Source: JBDTSW01 sp963799815 (GTDB lineage Bacteria; Actinomycetota; Thermoleophilia; Solirubrobacterales; 70-9). Taken from it: a DNA stretch of 64,000 nt. Shown here piece after piece: positions 1 through 9,197 of the stretch. Numbering within the stretch: the first letter of the stretch is position 1; each line of letters starts with the position of its first letter. The stretch lies in NCBI GenBank assembly GCA_963799815.1, contig CAWCYG010000007.1, forward strand, positions 1 through 64,000, written 5' to 3'. A program made the translations under genes and the position numbers. The notes under the pieces were generated by a model. The model made no database searches. It had not been told where the DNA came from and saw nothing but the letters and a program-made list of their open reading frames with translations.

Positions 1-29
1 GGCCGACTCCAGAATGGAGCCAGGCCCCC

Positions 30-72
30 GAAGAACACGGGGCGCGGTCGTATCCCGATCCGCGCCCCGTGT
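30..72 (-). terminator. Rho-independent terminator after the second pilin
   Basis: A 13-bp inverted repeat (positions 35-47 pairing with 60-72) with a 12-nt loop follows the stop codon of the downstream pilin on the minus strand, and is followed by a short T-containing tract (TCTTC). It would end the pil operon. Confidence 0.7.
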
Positions 73-108
73 GGGTCGTGCCAGTAGCTCGCCGCGGCAG
101 GCTCGTGT

Positions 109-647
109 TTACTGCAGCGCCGTGCCGCCGCCGCCAGGCGCCATCTGCGCCTCGGTCGGGGCCACGGCCGTGTTGTTCCAGAAGATCGTGCTGGTTGTCG
201 TGCTCGCTCCGAAGCTGCGGTTGCCGCTCGTCTGGAACGTCACCGATCGTCGCCCACCACGTAGGCGCTCTGCCCGCCACCGCCTCGTCGCAGCCCGTGC
301 CCTGCGCCGCCGAGGCGCCGCCGGCCGCCAGCGTGACCGTGTAGCCGCTCTCCCTCACCGACGGGTCGGTCGAGATGTCAGTCGACACGAAGCCCTGGGG
401 GCCGCCCGCGCAGGCCCGCCGCGAGGCGTGGCCAGCGTGGCCGAGTAGGGGGCTACCGACGCCGGCCGCCGAGAACGCTGGCTCGGCGCCGTTGATGGCG
501 CGCACCGATCCGATGGCCGACGCTTCGTTGCCCGCCATGCGGCGGCGGGAGCAGGCCAGGGATGGCGATGGCGGCGATGATGCCGATGATGGCGACCACA
601 ATCAGAAGCTCAATCAGGGTGAAGCCCTTGGTGTCATGAATACGCAT
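109..647 (-). pseudogene. pilA: Type IV pilin, second copy (frameshifted)
   Basis: Major-pilin-type protein of a type IV pilus. The ATG at 647-645 follows a good GGAG ribosome site and opens with MRIHDTKGFTLIELLIVVAI, the class III prepilin peptidase site (G/FTLIE) and the hydrophobic alpha-1 helix. The frame is then lost around codon 30 and again several times. The C-terminal end is recovered in another frame as TEAQMAPGGGGTALQ before TAA at 109-111. About 180 codons in total, usual for this family. It is a tandem duplicate of the pilin at 801-1326. The shifts look like sequencing or assembly indels because conserved protein text continues across them in new frames, but true decay cannot be excluded. 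Confidence 0.8.
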
Positions 648-714
648 AACGCAAGTCTCCTCGAATTTCCAGCATGAGAATCGAACGGTTGATGGTGAGG
701 TATTCCCGGCAACG

Positions 715-758
715 AAAAGACGCAAGGGGCCCGGCGGTCAGGCGCCGTGCCCCTTGCG
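715..758 (-). terminator. Rho-independent terminator between the two pilins
   Basis: On the minus strand the first pilin is followed by a perfect 9-bp stem (722-730 with 749-757), an 18-nt loop and then a TCTTTT run. It should stop most transcription from the first pilin before the second. Confidence 0.8.
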
Positions 759-800
759 CGCATTGAGTCGACCCACTGCTTCGAAGTGATGTCGGCCTGC

Positions 801-1326
801 TTACTGAAGCGCGGTGCCGCCGCCGCCGGGCGCCATCTGGGCCTCGGTCGCGAACGGCCTGTTTGGGTTCCAGAAAATCGTGCCCACGGTGGTGCTGCCG
901 AAGCTGCGGTTGCCGCTCGCTGGAACGTCACCGGGGACCGCCACCACGTAGTAGGGCTGAGCCCGGCCGCGGCGTCGCAGCCCGTGCCCTGGGCCGCCGC
1001 GCGCCGAGCCCGGCCGCCAGCGTGACCGTGAAGCCGCTCTTTCACCGACGGGTCGATGTATGTCGGCCGACACGAAACCCGGTGCCGCCCGGGCGCGCCG
1101 GCCGCCAGGCGCGCCAGCGTGGCCGAGTAGGGGCTGCCGGCGCCGGCCGCCGAGAAGGCGCTCTGCGCGCTGTTGACGGCGCGCACCGAGCCGATGGCCG
1201 AAGCCTCGTTGCCCGCCATGCGGGCCCGGAGCAGGCCGGGAATGGCGATCGCCGCGATGATGCCGATGATGGCGACCACGATCAGAAGTCGATCAGGGTG
1301 AAACCCTTGGTGTCTCGAATTCGCAT
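801..1326 (-). pseudogene. pilA: Type IV pilin, first copy (frameshifted)
   Basis: Pilin of the type IV pilus, processed by PilD and assembled by the PilB/PilC machinery encoded upstream. ATG at 1326-1324 is preceded by GGAGGAG. The product starts MRIRDTKGFTLI; one base is missing where the family has ELL, after which the next frame continues LLIVVAIIGIIAAIAIPGLL and LRARMAGNEASAIGSVRAVN, typical Vicinamibacteria/Myxococcota-like pilin text. Further shifts follow, and the tail (TEAQMAPGGGGTALQ) is nearly identical to that of the second copy. A sigma-54-like element lies about 95 bp upstream. Confidence 0.82.
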
Positions 1327-1419
1327 GATGTCTGTGCTCCTCCAGTTCGTCTGACGTCTTGTCGTCCGTCGTTCGGTCCGCGACGCCGCCTCCATGGACG
1401 GCGTCGATCGCCCAGCAAG

Positions 1420-1436
1420 AGCAACCGCTGGTGCCA
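1420..1436 (-). promoter_or_regulatory. Probable sigma-54 promoter for pilA
   Basis: On the minus strand TGGCAC (1436-1431) is followed after six bases by TTGCT (1424-1420). The -24/-12 consensus is TGGCAC-N5-TTGC; here the spacing is one base too long, in a segment that carries many one-base indels. The position, 95 bp before the pilin start and just after pilR (an enhancer-binding regulator), fits PilR/RpoN control of pilA. Confidence 0.5.
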
Positions 1437-1593
1437 ACCGGCGGGCCCGGTGAGGCCACCTAAGTACTGAACATGGAGCAACTTACGGACGATCACGGCC
1501 CGGCTGTGCCATGGCGGCCAGTGTGCGCAGGAACGCTGACGCCCGCTGTCAGATCGGCTGGCGGCGACTGACAGCCCGGCAGTGCGCCCGGCT

Positions 1594-2967
1594 CTATTTC
1601 AGCTGGTACTTCTTGGCCAGGTAGCGGAACTGGCGGAACGTGATTCCGAGCAGATCGGCGGCCTTCACTTGCACCCCGCCGGCCTGCTTCAGCGCCCGTT
1701 CCAGGTGCATCCGCTCGATTTGTTGCAGGTGCGCCTCGAGGTTGAAGCCGGACGCCGGGATGGCCTCGACCGCGCGCCGCGCCGCCGCCGGACGCCCCGC
1801 GACAGGTGCGGCGGCAGGCTCTCGGCCGTGAGCTCGGCCGGTCTGTCGAGCGCCACGCCGCGCTCGATGACGTTCTCGAGCTCGCGCACGTTGCCCGGCC
1901 AGCGATAGGCCACGAGCAGCGCGCGGCGTCCGGCGCAATCGCCCCACCGGGCGGCGCATGCGCTCGGCGAAGCGCTGGACGAACTGCTCGGCGAGGACGG
2001 AACGTCTTCGGCGCGCTCGCGCAGCGCCGGCAGGCGACCGAGATGACGTTGATGCGGTAGAAGAGGTCCTCGCGGAACTTGCCGCGTGCGGACCATCTCC
2101 TCGAGATCGCGGTTGGTGGCTGCGATGATGCGGACGTCGGCCTCGAGCTCCTGCGTGCCGCCGACGCGCCGGAAGCGCGCTCCTGCAGCACGCGCAGGAG
2201 CTTCACCTGCATGCCGAGGCTCATCTCGCCGATTTCGTCGAGAAAGAGCGTGCCGCGGTCGGCCGACTCGAGCAGGCCCGTCTTGGTGTCGGCGGCGCCG
2301 GTGAACGCGCCCTTCACGTGGCCGAAGAGCTCCGACTCGAGCAGCGTCTCGGTGAAGCGCGCCGCAGTTGACGGCGACGAACGGGCTGGTCGCTGGCGCG
2401 GCGACTGCAGGTGGATTGCGCGCGCGACCACTCCTTGCCGGTGCCCGATTCGCCGGTGATGAGCACGCTGCTGTCGGTGCGGGCCACGCGCGCCACCAGG
2501 CGATAGACGTCGAGCATCGCCGGCCGCGGCCGGCGATGTCGACGAACCCGGGCGCCTTGCGGCCGCTCGGCGCGGCAGCACCCGCGTCTCGTTGAGCGTT
2601 GGCCTCCAGTAGCGCGCGACGCGCTGCTTCAGGTCGGCGACATCGAACGGCTTGGTGAGGTAGTCGACGGCGCCCAGCCGCATCGCCTCGACGGCGGTGT
2701 CCGCCGAGGCGAAGGCCGTGAGCATGCAGGCCGACCAGGTCGGGGCTCCGTCCTCCAGCGCGCCGCAGGACGTCCACGCCCGAGCCATCGGGCATCCGCA
2801 GGTCGGAGATCAGCAGGTCGGGCGGCGGCCCGCGGCGGATCTGCTCCAGCGCCGAGCGACGTCCTCGGCCGTCGTCACTCGTAGCCCTCGCGGCCGAGCA
2901 CGATGAGAGCATCTCGCGCAGCGAGCGCTCGTCGTCGACGACGAGGATGCGGGGCTTCGGCGGTCAC
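1594..2967 (-). pseudogene. pilR: Sigma-54-dependent response regulator PilR (frameshifted)
   Basis: NtrC-class regulator expected to activate pilA with RNA polymerase sigma-54. Pieces in several frames give the whole family layout. A receiver domain comes first (RILVVDDERSLREML, PDLLISDLRMPDGSG with the phospho-Asp, DYLTKPFD). The AAA+ domain follows (GESGTGKE Walker A, ESELFGHVKGAFTGA the GAFTGA sigma-54 contact loop, GTLFLDEIGEMSL Walker B, YRWPGNVRELENV). A Fis-type HTH ends the protein (AADLLGITFRQFRYLAKK). The start is uncertain; GTG at 2967-2965 is plausible. It follows pilS and precedes the pilins, the usual order. At least six frame changes are needed. Confidence 0.8.
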
Positions 2968-4629
2968 GACCTGGGCATGACGCGCCTCAGCTCCGTGAGC
3001 GCGCGGCTGCGTGACGCCGGCGCTGTGGCGCCGGGAAGCGCGGCGAGACGTCGGTGCCCTGCCGGGCGCGACTGCACTCGATGCGGCCATTGTAGTCGGT
3101 CACGATGCGGTGGACGATCGCCAGCCCAGTCCGCTCCCCGGCCGAACACCGCGGAACGGGTGGAAAATGGCTCCATTGTCCGGCGGGATCCCGACGCCCT
3201 CGTCGCGCACGCCGATGACGACCGCGCCGTGTCGGCCGCCCGGGGCGAAGAGCGCAGCCGCCGCCGTCGGGGCATCGCCTTGATGCCGTTGGTCGCGAGG
3301 TTCCACACGATCTGCCGGAGCTGGTGCTCGTCGGCGTCGTAGCCACACCGGTCGCGCCGGCACCGTCGACGTCGATGCGTGCGGCTCGGCGACCTCCGGG
3401 CTGCTGCCGCAGCAGCGCCGCGGGTCGCTGCACCGGCGGCGCGACGTCGATCGCGGCGACTGCTCTTGCTCGGCCGGGCGTAGGCCAGGAACGACTAGAT
3501 CGTGTCGTTCAGCCGGTCCGACTCGCGCATCACGATGTCCATCAGCTGCGCCTGGTCGGCGCGACAGGGGCAGCTCGCCGCGCAGCACCTGCATCGCGCC
3601 CGACATCGAGGCCAGCGGATTGCGGATCTCGTGGGCGATGCCGGCGGCCATCTCGCCCACCGCGGCCAGCCGCTGCCGCATCTGCGCCGTCGCGCTCGGC
3701 CCTTATGTCGGTGACGTCCTGGAAGGTGAAGAGGAAGCCGCGCGCGCCGTCTCGAGCGGCAGCGGCGCCGCGCTGACGCCGAGCTCGATGACGCGGCCGT
3801 CGGGGCGCCGGAACGTGTAGTCCACGCGCCTCGGCGCGGCCGGTCCCCGTCGACGGCCAGGTCGGCGCGAAGGGGCAGCGGCAGCACGTCGGCGATCGGC
3901 CGGCCGAGGACGTCGTCGGCCCCAGCCGGTGATCGTCGCGGCCGCGCGATTGAACGGTCAGGACCGCCCGGTCGGCGTCGGTGGTCGCCAGGCCGCTCGC
4001 CAGGCTGTCGATGCACGGCTGGTTGAAGGCTGCGAGGTCGGCCATCTTCTCGGCGCCGCCTCGAGCCGCACGTCGGCCGCCGCAGGGTCTCGGCGAGCTG
4101 GCCGGCCAGCAACGCGACCGCGAAGAAGCGCGAAGACGTTGATGCCCACGGTGTCGCCAGGCGACGTCGGCCGGCGGCAGCGCCGCCGGGCCGGCCGACG
4201 CCCGGCGTGCACGGCCCGAGCGACGGTACTGCGCGACCACGAGCGCAGACAGCGCGGCCAGCGCCGCCACCCGCACGCCGCCCGCCGGAACTCGCGCCGC
4301 GGCCGCCAGGACCGGCAGCGCGTAGAGCGGCGTGAACAGCTGGTCACGCCGCCGGTGGTACACGTCCGCCGAGACAGCAGCGCGTCGAGCGTGAACTGCA
4401 GGTCGGCGGCCACGGTGCCGTCGACGAACCGGAGCGTGCAGCGTCGACGAGCGCAGCGCCGAAGAGTCAGCGCCGAGCAGCCAGCGACGAACGCCGATCG
4501 GCCAGAACGCCGGCCCGGCGAGCGCCAGCGACCACCGCCAGCGCCGAGCAGCAGCGTCGCGACCACGAGGCGGACGCGCGACGAGCCGAGCAAGCCGAGT
4601 GCCGAAGCCGACCGGCGTCGGCTGATCAT
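2964..4629 (-). pseudogene. pilS: Sensor histidine kinase PilS (frameshifted)
   Basis: Membrane histidine kinase partner of PilR. The N-terminus shows hydrophobic segments (LVVATLLLGAGG and later AALAALSALVVAQ). A PAS-like region follows, then the H box AAGIAHEIRNPLASMSGAMQ with the phospho-acceptor His. The GHKL ATPase text is spread over three frames (WNLATNGIKAMP N box, DEGVGIPPDNG G1 box, GLAIVHRIVTDYNGRIE G2 box). The exact C-terminus is unclear because two frames end near 2964 and 2987. Gene order and content are confident; the sequence as given cannot encode one intact protein. Confidence 0.75.
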
Positions 4630-4630
4630 C

Positions 4631-5851
4631 CTAGGTCAGCTTGCTGATGAGGCCGAAGATCGGCAGGTACATCGCGATGACGATGCCGCCGACGATGACG
4701 CCGAGGAACGCGATCATCACCGGCTCGAGCAGCGTCAGCAGGCCGGCGACCGCCGTGTCGACTTCGTCCTCGTAGAAGTCGGCGATCTTCGCGAGCATCG
4801 TGTCGAGGGCGCCGGTGGCTTCGCCGACGCCGATCATCTGCACGACCATCGCCGGGAAGACCCCGGTCTCTTGAGCGGCGCCGGCGATCGTCTCGCCGCG
4901 CTCGATGCTCTGCGCGTCACTCGGATGGCGTCCTCGATGATGGCGTTGCCGGCGGTCTTGGCCGTGATGTCGAGGCCGTCGAGGATCGGCACGCCCGAGG
5001 TGATCAGCGTCGACAGCGTGCGGCAGAACCGCGCCACCGCGATCTTGCGCAGGATCGTGCCGAGCAGCGGCGGCTTCAGCACCAGGCCGTCGATCACGCG
5101 CCGGCCGCCGCTCGGTGTCGTAGTAGCTGCCGGAACGCGAAGACCAGCGCCGACGATGCCGACGATGATGAACGGCATGAAGCTGCACGAGCATGTTGCT
5201 CAGCGCGATGACGATGCGCGTCGGCAGCGGCAGCTCCGCGCCGAGGCCCGCGAACAGGCTGGCGAACGTCGGGATGACCTTCCACAGGATCACGCCGACG
5301 ACGACGGCCGCGATCACGATGACCGCGATCGGGTAGATCATCGCCGACTGGACCTGCGACTTCAGCTTGACGTCCTTCTCGATGTAGGTCGCCAGGCGCT
5401 TCAGAATCGTGTCGAGGATGCCGCCGGCCTCGCCGGCCGCGATCATGTTGGTGAAGAGCGCGTCGAAGGTCTTCGGATGCCGCTTCATGGCGTCGGCCAG
5501 CGACGCGCCGCCTCGACGTCGCTTGCGGGTCTGCAGGATCGCCGCGGCGAAGTGCTTGTCCTCCTCCTGGTTGCCGAGGATGTCGAGGCACTGCACGAGC
5601 GGCAGGCCGGCGTCGATCATGACCGAGAACTGCCGCGTGAAGACGGCCAGGTTCTTCGGCGGTCGACGGCCTTGCCGCGCGCCTTCTTCGGCGCGGCCGC
5701 GGCTTTCGCCTGCCACCGGCGCGATCCTGGTCACCATGGATCTGCTCGCGGCGCAGCGCCGCGATCGACCGCGTCGATCGAGTCGGCCGTGCGCTCGCCC
5801 TTGATGGTCTCGCCGCCGCGCGTCCGCCCGCGAAAACGCAAACGTCGCCAT
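4631..5851 (-). pseudogene. pilC: Type IV pilus inner-membrane platform protein PilC (frameshifted)
   Basis: Polytopic platform protein that couples the PilB/PilT motors to pilin assembly. Two T2SSF domains are visible. The first runs from NLAVFTRQFSVMIDAGLPLV to a hydrophobic helix (YPIAVIVIAAVVVGVILWKV). The second contains RFCRTLSTLITSGVPILDGL and FPAMVVQMIGVGEATGALD, and ends in EPVMIAFLGVIVGGIVIAMY. The N-terminal 60 codons and the region between the domains are frame-scrambled. About 405 codons, the normal length. It lies between pilT and pilS on the same strand. Confidence 0.85.
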
Positions 5852-5891
5852 GTCGTCGTCTCCTGCGCGTCCCTAGTGCGTTCGACCGGCG

Positions 5892-7019
5892 TTACCAGCG
5901 GCCGCGGCCGGGCCGGCCGGGCCGGCTCATCCCGGCGCCCGGCACGACGCCGACGCCGCGGTTGATCATCTCCTGCAGCTCGTCGCGCATCGACGAGGCG
6001 GCCATCGCCGTCTCGAGCGTGATCATGCCGCGCTGAGTACAGCGTCGCCAGCGACTGGTTCATCGTCTGCATGCCGAGCTTCTCCTGCCCGGCCTGCATC
6101 GCCGAGTAGATCTGGTGGACCTTGTCCTCGCGAATCAGGTTGCGGATGCCGGCGTGCGGCACCAGGATCTCGAGCGCCACGACGCGGCCCTCGCCGTTGG
6201 CCTTCGGCAGCAGCGACTGGCAGACGATGCCCTCGAGCACGAGCGAGAGCTGCGTCGCGGATCTGCGACTGCTGGTGCGCCGGGAACACGTCGATGATGC
6301 GGTTGATCGTCTGACGCCGCCGAGTTGGTGTGCAGCGTCGCGAACGTCAGGTGGCCGGTCTCGGCGATGCGCAGCGCCGCTTCGATCGTCTCGAGGTCGC
6401 GCATTTCGCCGATCAGCACCACGTCGGGGTCCTCGCGCAGCGCGGCGCGCAGCGCGTTGGTGAAGCTCTGCGTGTCGGTGTGCACCTCGCGCTGGTTGAC
6501 CAGGCAGCTCTTGTGCTGGTGCAGGTACTCGATCGGGTCCTCGATGGTGAGGATGTGCCGTGCCGCTCGGTGTTGATCTGGTCGATCATCGCCGCCAGCG
6601 TCGTCGACTTGCCGCTGCCGGTCGGCCCGGTGACCAGCACGAGGCCGCGCGGCCGCTCGGCCAGCTTGGCGAGGACCGGCGGCAGGCCGAGCTCGTCGAA
6701 GGCGCGGATCTGCTCGGGAATCAGGCGGAAGACGGCGCCGACGGCGCCGCGCTGGTTGAAGACGTTGCAGCGGAAGCGGCCGAGGCCGCGGATGCCGAAC
6801 GAGAAGTCGAGCTCCAGCGTCTCCTCGAACCGCTTCTTCTGCGCGTCGGTGAGCACGCTGTAGGCGAGCGTGCTTGGTGTCGGCGGCGTCAGCTCCGGCA
6901 GCTCGAGCCGGCACAGCTCGCCGTGGACGCGCACCTGCGGCGGCGAGTCGATCGACAGGTGGAGGTCCGAGCCCTCCAGTCTCGACCGTCGTCTTCAGCA
7001 GTTCGGGCAGCGTGGCCAT
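5892..7019 (-). pseudogene. pilT: Pilus retraction ATPase PilT (frameshifted)
   Basis: Cytoplasmic hexameric ATPase that retracts the pilus for twitching motility. It starts MATLPELLKTTVE at 7019; the Walker A GPTGSGKSTTLAAMIDQIN, the Asp box/Walker B (DPDVVLIGEMRDLETIEAAL) and the His box (TGHLTFATLHTNSA) can all be read. The C-terminal AIRNLIRE-like retraction motif is present as GIRNLIREDKVHQIYS. The reconstructed end is RDELQEMINRG...GRGRW before TAA at 5892-5894. About 375 codons, normal. At least five one-base shifts are needed, including near 6,960, 6,560, 6,310, 6,260 and 6,030. Confidence 0.87.
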
Positions 7020-7057
7020 ATGTCGTGCCTGTCCCGTCCGATCCCGTTCCCGACGCG

Positions 7058-8420
7058 TTACTGACCGTCTCCCGCACGACTTCTTCGAGCGTGGTGACGC
7101 CGTCCTTGATCTTGCGCAGGCCGCTGCCGCGCAGCGTGATCATGCCCTCCTCGATCGCCTTGCGCCGCAGCTCGAGGGCCGACGCGCCGACGAGGATCAG
7201 CTCGCGGAGCTCGTCGGTGATCTCCATCACCTCGTAGAGGCCGACGCGGCCCTTGTAGCCGGTGCCGTTGCACTTGTCGCAGCCCTTGCCCTTCATCGGC
7301 ACGACCGTCTCGGCGCATCCTCGGCCGAGAAGCCGACGTTGATCGAGCGCCGGCGGCGGCAGCGGGTCGTCGTCTTGCAGTGCGCGCAGACGCGGCGCAC
7401 CAGGCGCTGGGCGCAGACCAGGTTGAGCGAGCTGGCGACCAGGAACGGCTCGACGCCCATGTTGATCAGGCGGGTGATGGTGCTCGGCGCGTCGTTGGTG
7501 TGCAGCGTCGAGAGCACGAGGTGGCCGGTGAGCGCGGCCTTGACCGCGATCTCGGCCGTCTCGATGTCGCGGATCTCGCCGACCAGGATGATGTCCGGGT
7601 CCTGGCGCAGGAAGCAGCGCAGGGCGCGCGGCGAAGGTCAGGCCGATGCTCTCGCGCACCTGCACCTGGTTGATGCCGACCAGGTTGAACTCGACCGGGT
7701 CCTCGACGGTCATGATGTTGGTCTCCGGCGTGTTGATCCGCGAGATCGACGAGTAGAGCGTGGTGGTCTTGCCGCTGCCGGTCGGGCCGGTGACCAGCAC
7801 CATGCCCTACGGCTTGCTGATCTGCGTCTCGAGCTTGCGCCAGCGACTCGCGGCTCGAAGCCCAGCTTCGTCATGTCGAGCATCAGCTTGGTCCTGGTCG
7901 AGCAGACGCATCACGATCTTCTCGCCGAAGAGCGTCGGCAGGCATCGAGACGCGGAAGTCGATCTCGCGCTGGCCCGCCTGTGTCGGAGAAGCGGATCTT
8001 GATGCGGCCGTCCTGCGGCAGCCGCTTCTCGGCGATGTCGAGCTTCGCCATGATCTTGATGCGCGAGATGATCGCGTCGCGCGATCTTCAGCGGCGGCGC
8101 TCATCACGTTGTGCAGCACGCCGTCGATGCGGTAGCGGACGCGGAGCTCCTTCTCGTACGGCTCGATGTGGATGTCGCTGGCGCCCTTCGCGATGGCCGA
8201 CATGAGGATGAGTTGACCAGCTTGATGACCGGCGCTTCCTCGCCCTGCCTCGAGCGCCTCGACGCCGATCTCTTCGAGCTCGTCCAGGACCTCGACGTCG
8301 CCGGTCTCCACATCGGCATCTCCTCGAGCGCCTTCGCCGCCATCTCGAGCGCGCTCTCGCCGGGCGCCGTTTCGACGCATCCGCTGGTCTTCTTGCCGTC
8401 CGACTCCCGGCGTGCCGTCA
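7058..8420 (-). pseudogene. pilB: Pilus extension ATPase PilB, N-terminus missing (frameshifted, cut by contig joint)
   Basis: Motor ATPase for pilus extension. The remaining part begins in the linker before the ATPase domain (DVEVLDELEEIGVEALE, then KGASDIHIEPYEKELRVRYR). It holds Walker A GPTGSGKTTTLYSSISRIN and AQRLVRRVCAHC with the second Cys pair GCDKCNGTGYKGRVGLYEVM, the zinc-binding four-Cys motif of PilB/GspE. It ends near 7058. The N-terminal MshEN-type domain (about 150-200 residues) is absent because the sequence switches to an antiporter at about 8,400-8,440. Multiple frameshifts occur as in its neighbours. Confidence 0.85.
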
Positions 8421-8440
8421 GGACTTCTGGATGGCGTCGG
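8400..8440. other. Probable chimeric assembly joint
   Basis: Reading the minus strand, an intact antiporter coding frame (ending ...TVEASNQLAIR near 8,440) passes without a stop into PilB linker text (from about DGKKTS near 8,400). Neither protein has its other half anywhere in the window. The frameshift-rich pilus block is on one side and mostly clean actinobacterial genes on the other. No transposase, integrase, tRNA or repeat is visible at the join, which argues against a natural insertion. Confidence 0.75.
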
Positions 8441-9096
8441 ATCGCGAGCTGGTTGCTCGCCTCGACGGTCCGCTCGAGCGCCCCGAAGCCCCGCCAGACG
8501 AGCCTCATCGAAACGAGCGCCAGCGCGATGGCGAGAGCAATGAAGGCGGCCAGGATCAGGGCCTCCTCGATCGGCTGTGTGGTCGAGAGGACCAGTGTGA
8601 TCAGCAGGATCGGCCCGAACTCTCCCACCGCTCCTGCCGCGAGCAGGTAGGTACCGAACCTGGTCCGCAGCTCGCCGCTGTCGCGGAGGATCGGGATCAA
8701 GGTGCCGATCGCCGTCGTCGCCATCGCCGATCCGGTGTAGAGGAGCGACTTGACGATCCCGGCGGCCGCAAGCACACCGCCGATCCCGTAGGCGAGCGCC
8801 AGCGAGGCGGCCCATCCCCAGCCGCCGAGCTTGAGGGGCTTGCCGCGGATGCGGTCGAAGTCGATCTCGTAGCCGGCGAAGAAGAACAGCATCCCTAGCC
8901 CGAGATTCGAGAAGAACTCGATGAAGTCGTCGCTGCTGGCTATCCCGAGGACCTGCGGCCCGACCAGGATCCCGAGTATCAGTTCGAGGACGACGACCGG
9001 CGGCGCATAAGGACGCGGGATGACGACGACGAGGACGGCCGCTATCGCGGCGACGACGACGACCGCGAAGAAGGAGGCTGCATCGACCTCGATCAC
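8425..9096 (-). CDS. Cation/proton antiporter, KefB/CPA2 type, C-terminally truncated
   Basis: N-terminal half of a membrane Na+/H+ or K+/H+ exchanger (PF00999 family). From GTG at 9096 there are about 224 residues with seven or so hydrophobic helices (SFFAVVVVAAIAAVLVVVIP, PVVVLELILGILVGPQVLG, LGLGMLFFFAGYEIDFDRI). The Asp-containing GYEID and the helix GGVLAAAGIVKSL fit the family. A full-length member has 380 or more residues; this one ends at the contig joint, so the apparent fusion to PilB is not a real protein. Its start codon overlaps the stop of the small gene upstream by four bases (GTGA), so it belongs to the operon with the cyclase and DUF389 genes. Confidence 0.8.
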
Positions 9097-9197
9097 TGCG
9101 GCGTGGCCAACGGCGGCGTTCGCGGGACTTCGCCGGCGTCCTCGGTCGCGTACTCCGCGAGGATCCGCTTCTCAGCCTGACGCTGGGGTGCCGTCAC
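9093..9197 (-). CDS. Small 34-residue protein, unknown
   Basis: This short frame exactly fills the gap between the cyclase and the antiporter. Its GTG (9197-9195) overlaps the cyclase stop by three bases and its TGA (9095-9093) overlaps the antiporter GTG. The product is charged and soluble, beginning VTAPQRQAEKRILAEYATED and ending PRTPPLATPQ. I recognise no family. The double overlap with genes on both sides is the argument that it is translated; it may alternatively be a translational-coupling relic. Confidence 0.45.
   Translation of the reverse strand: MTAPQRQAEKRILAEYATEDAGEVPRTPPLATPQ

Noticed and set aside
3929..5965. A 678-codon plus-strand open frame opposite pilS and pilC
   Set aside because: Arg/Asp-rich low-complexity text typical of the antisense of GC-rich genes; the minus strand carries recognisable PilS and PilC.
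8104..9096. A single antiporter-PilB fusion protein
   Set aside because: The second half reads PilB linker and then a wrong frame, and both parts are truncated; a contig joint explains it better.
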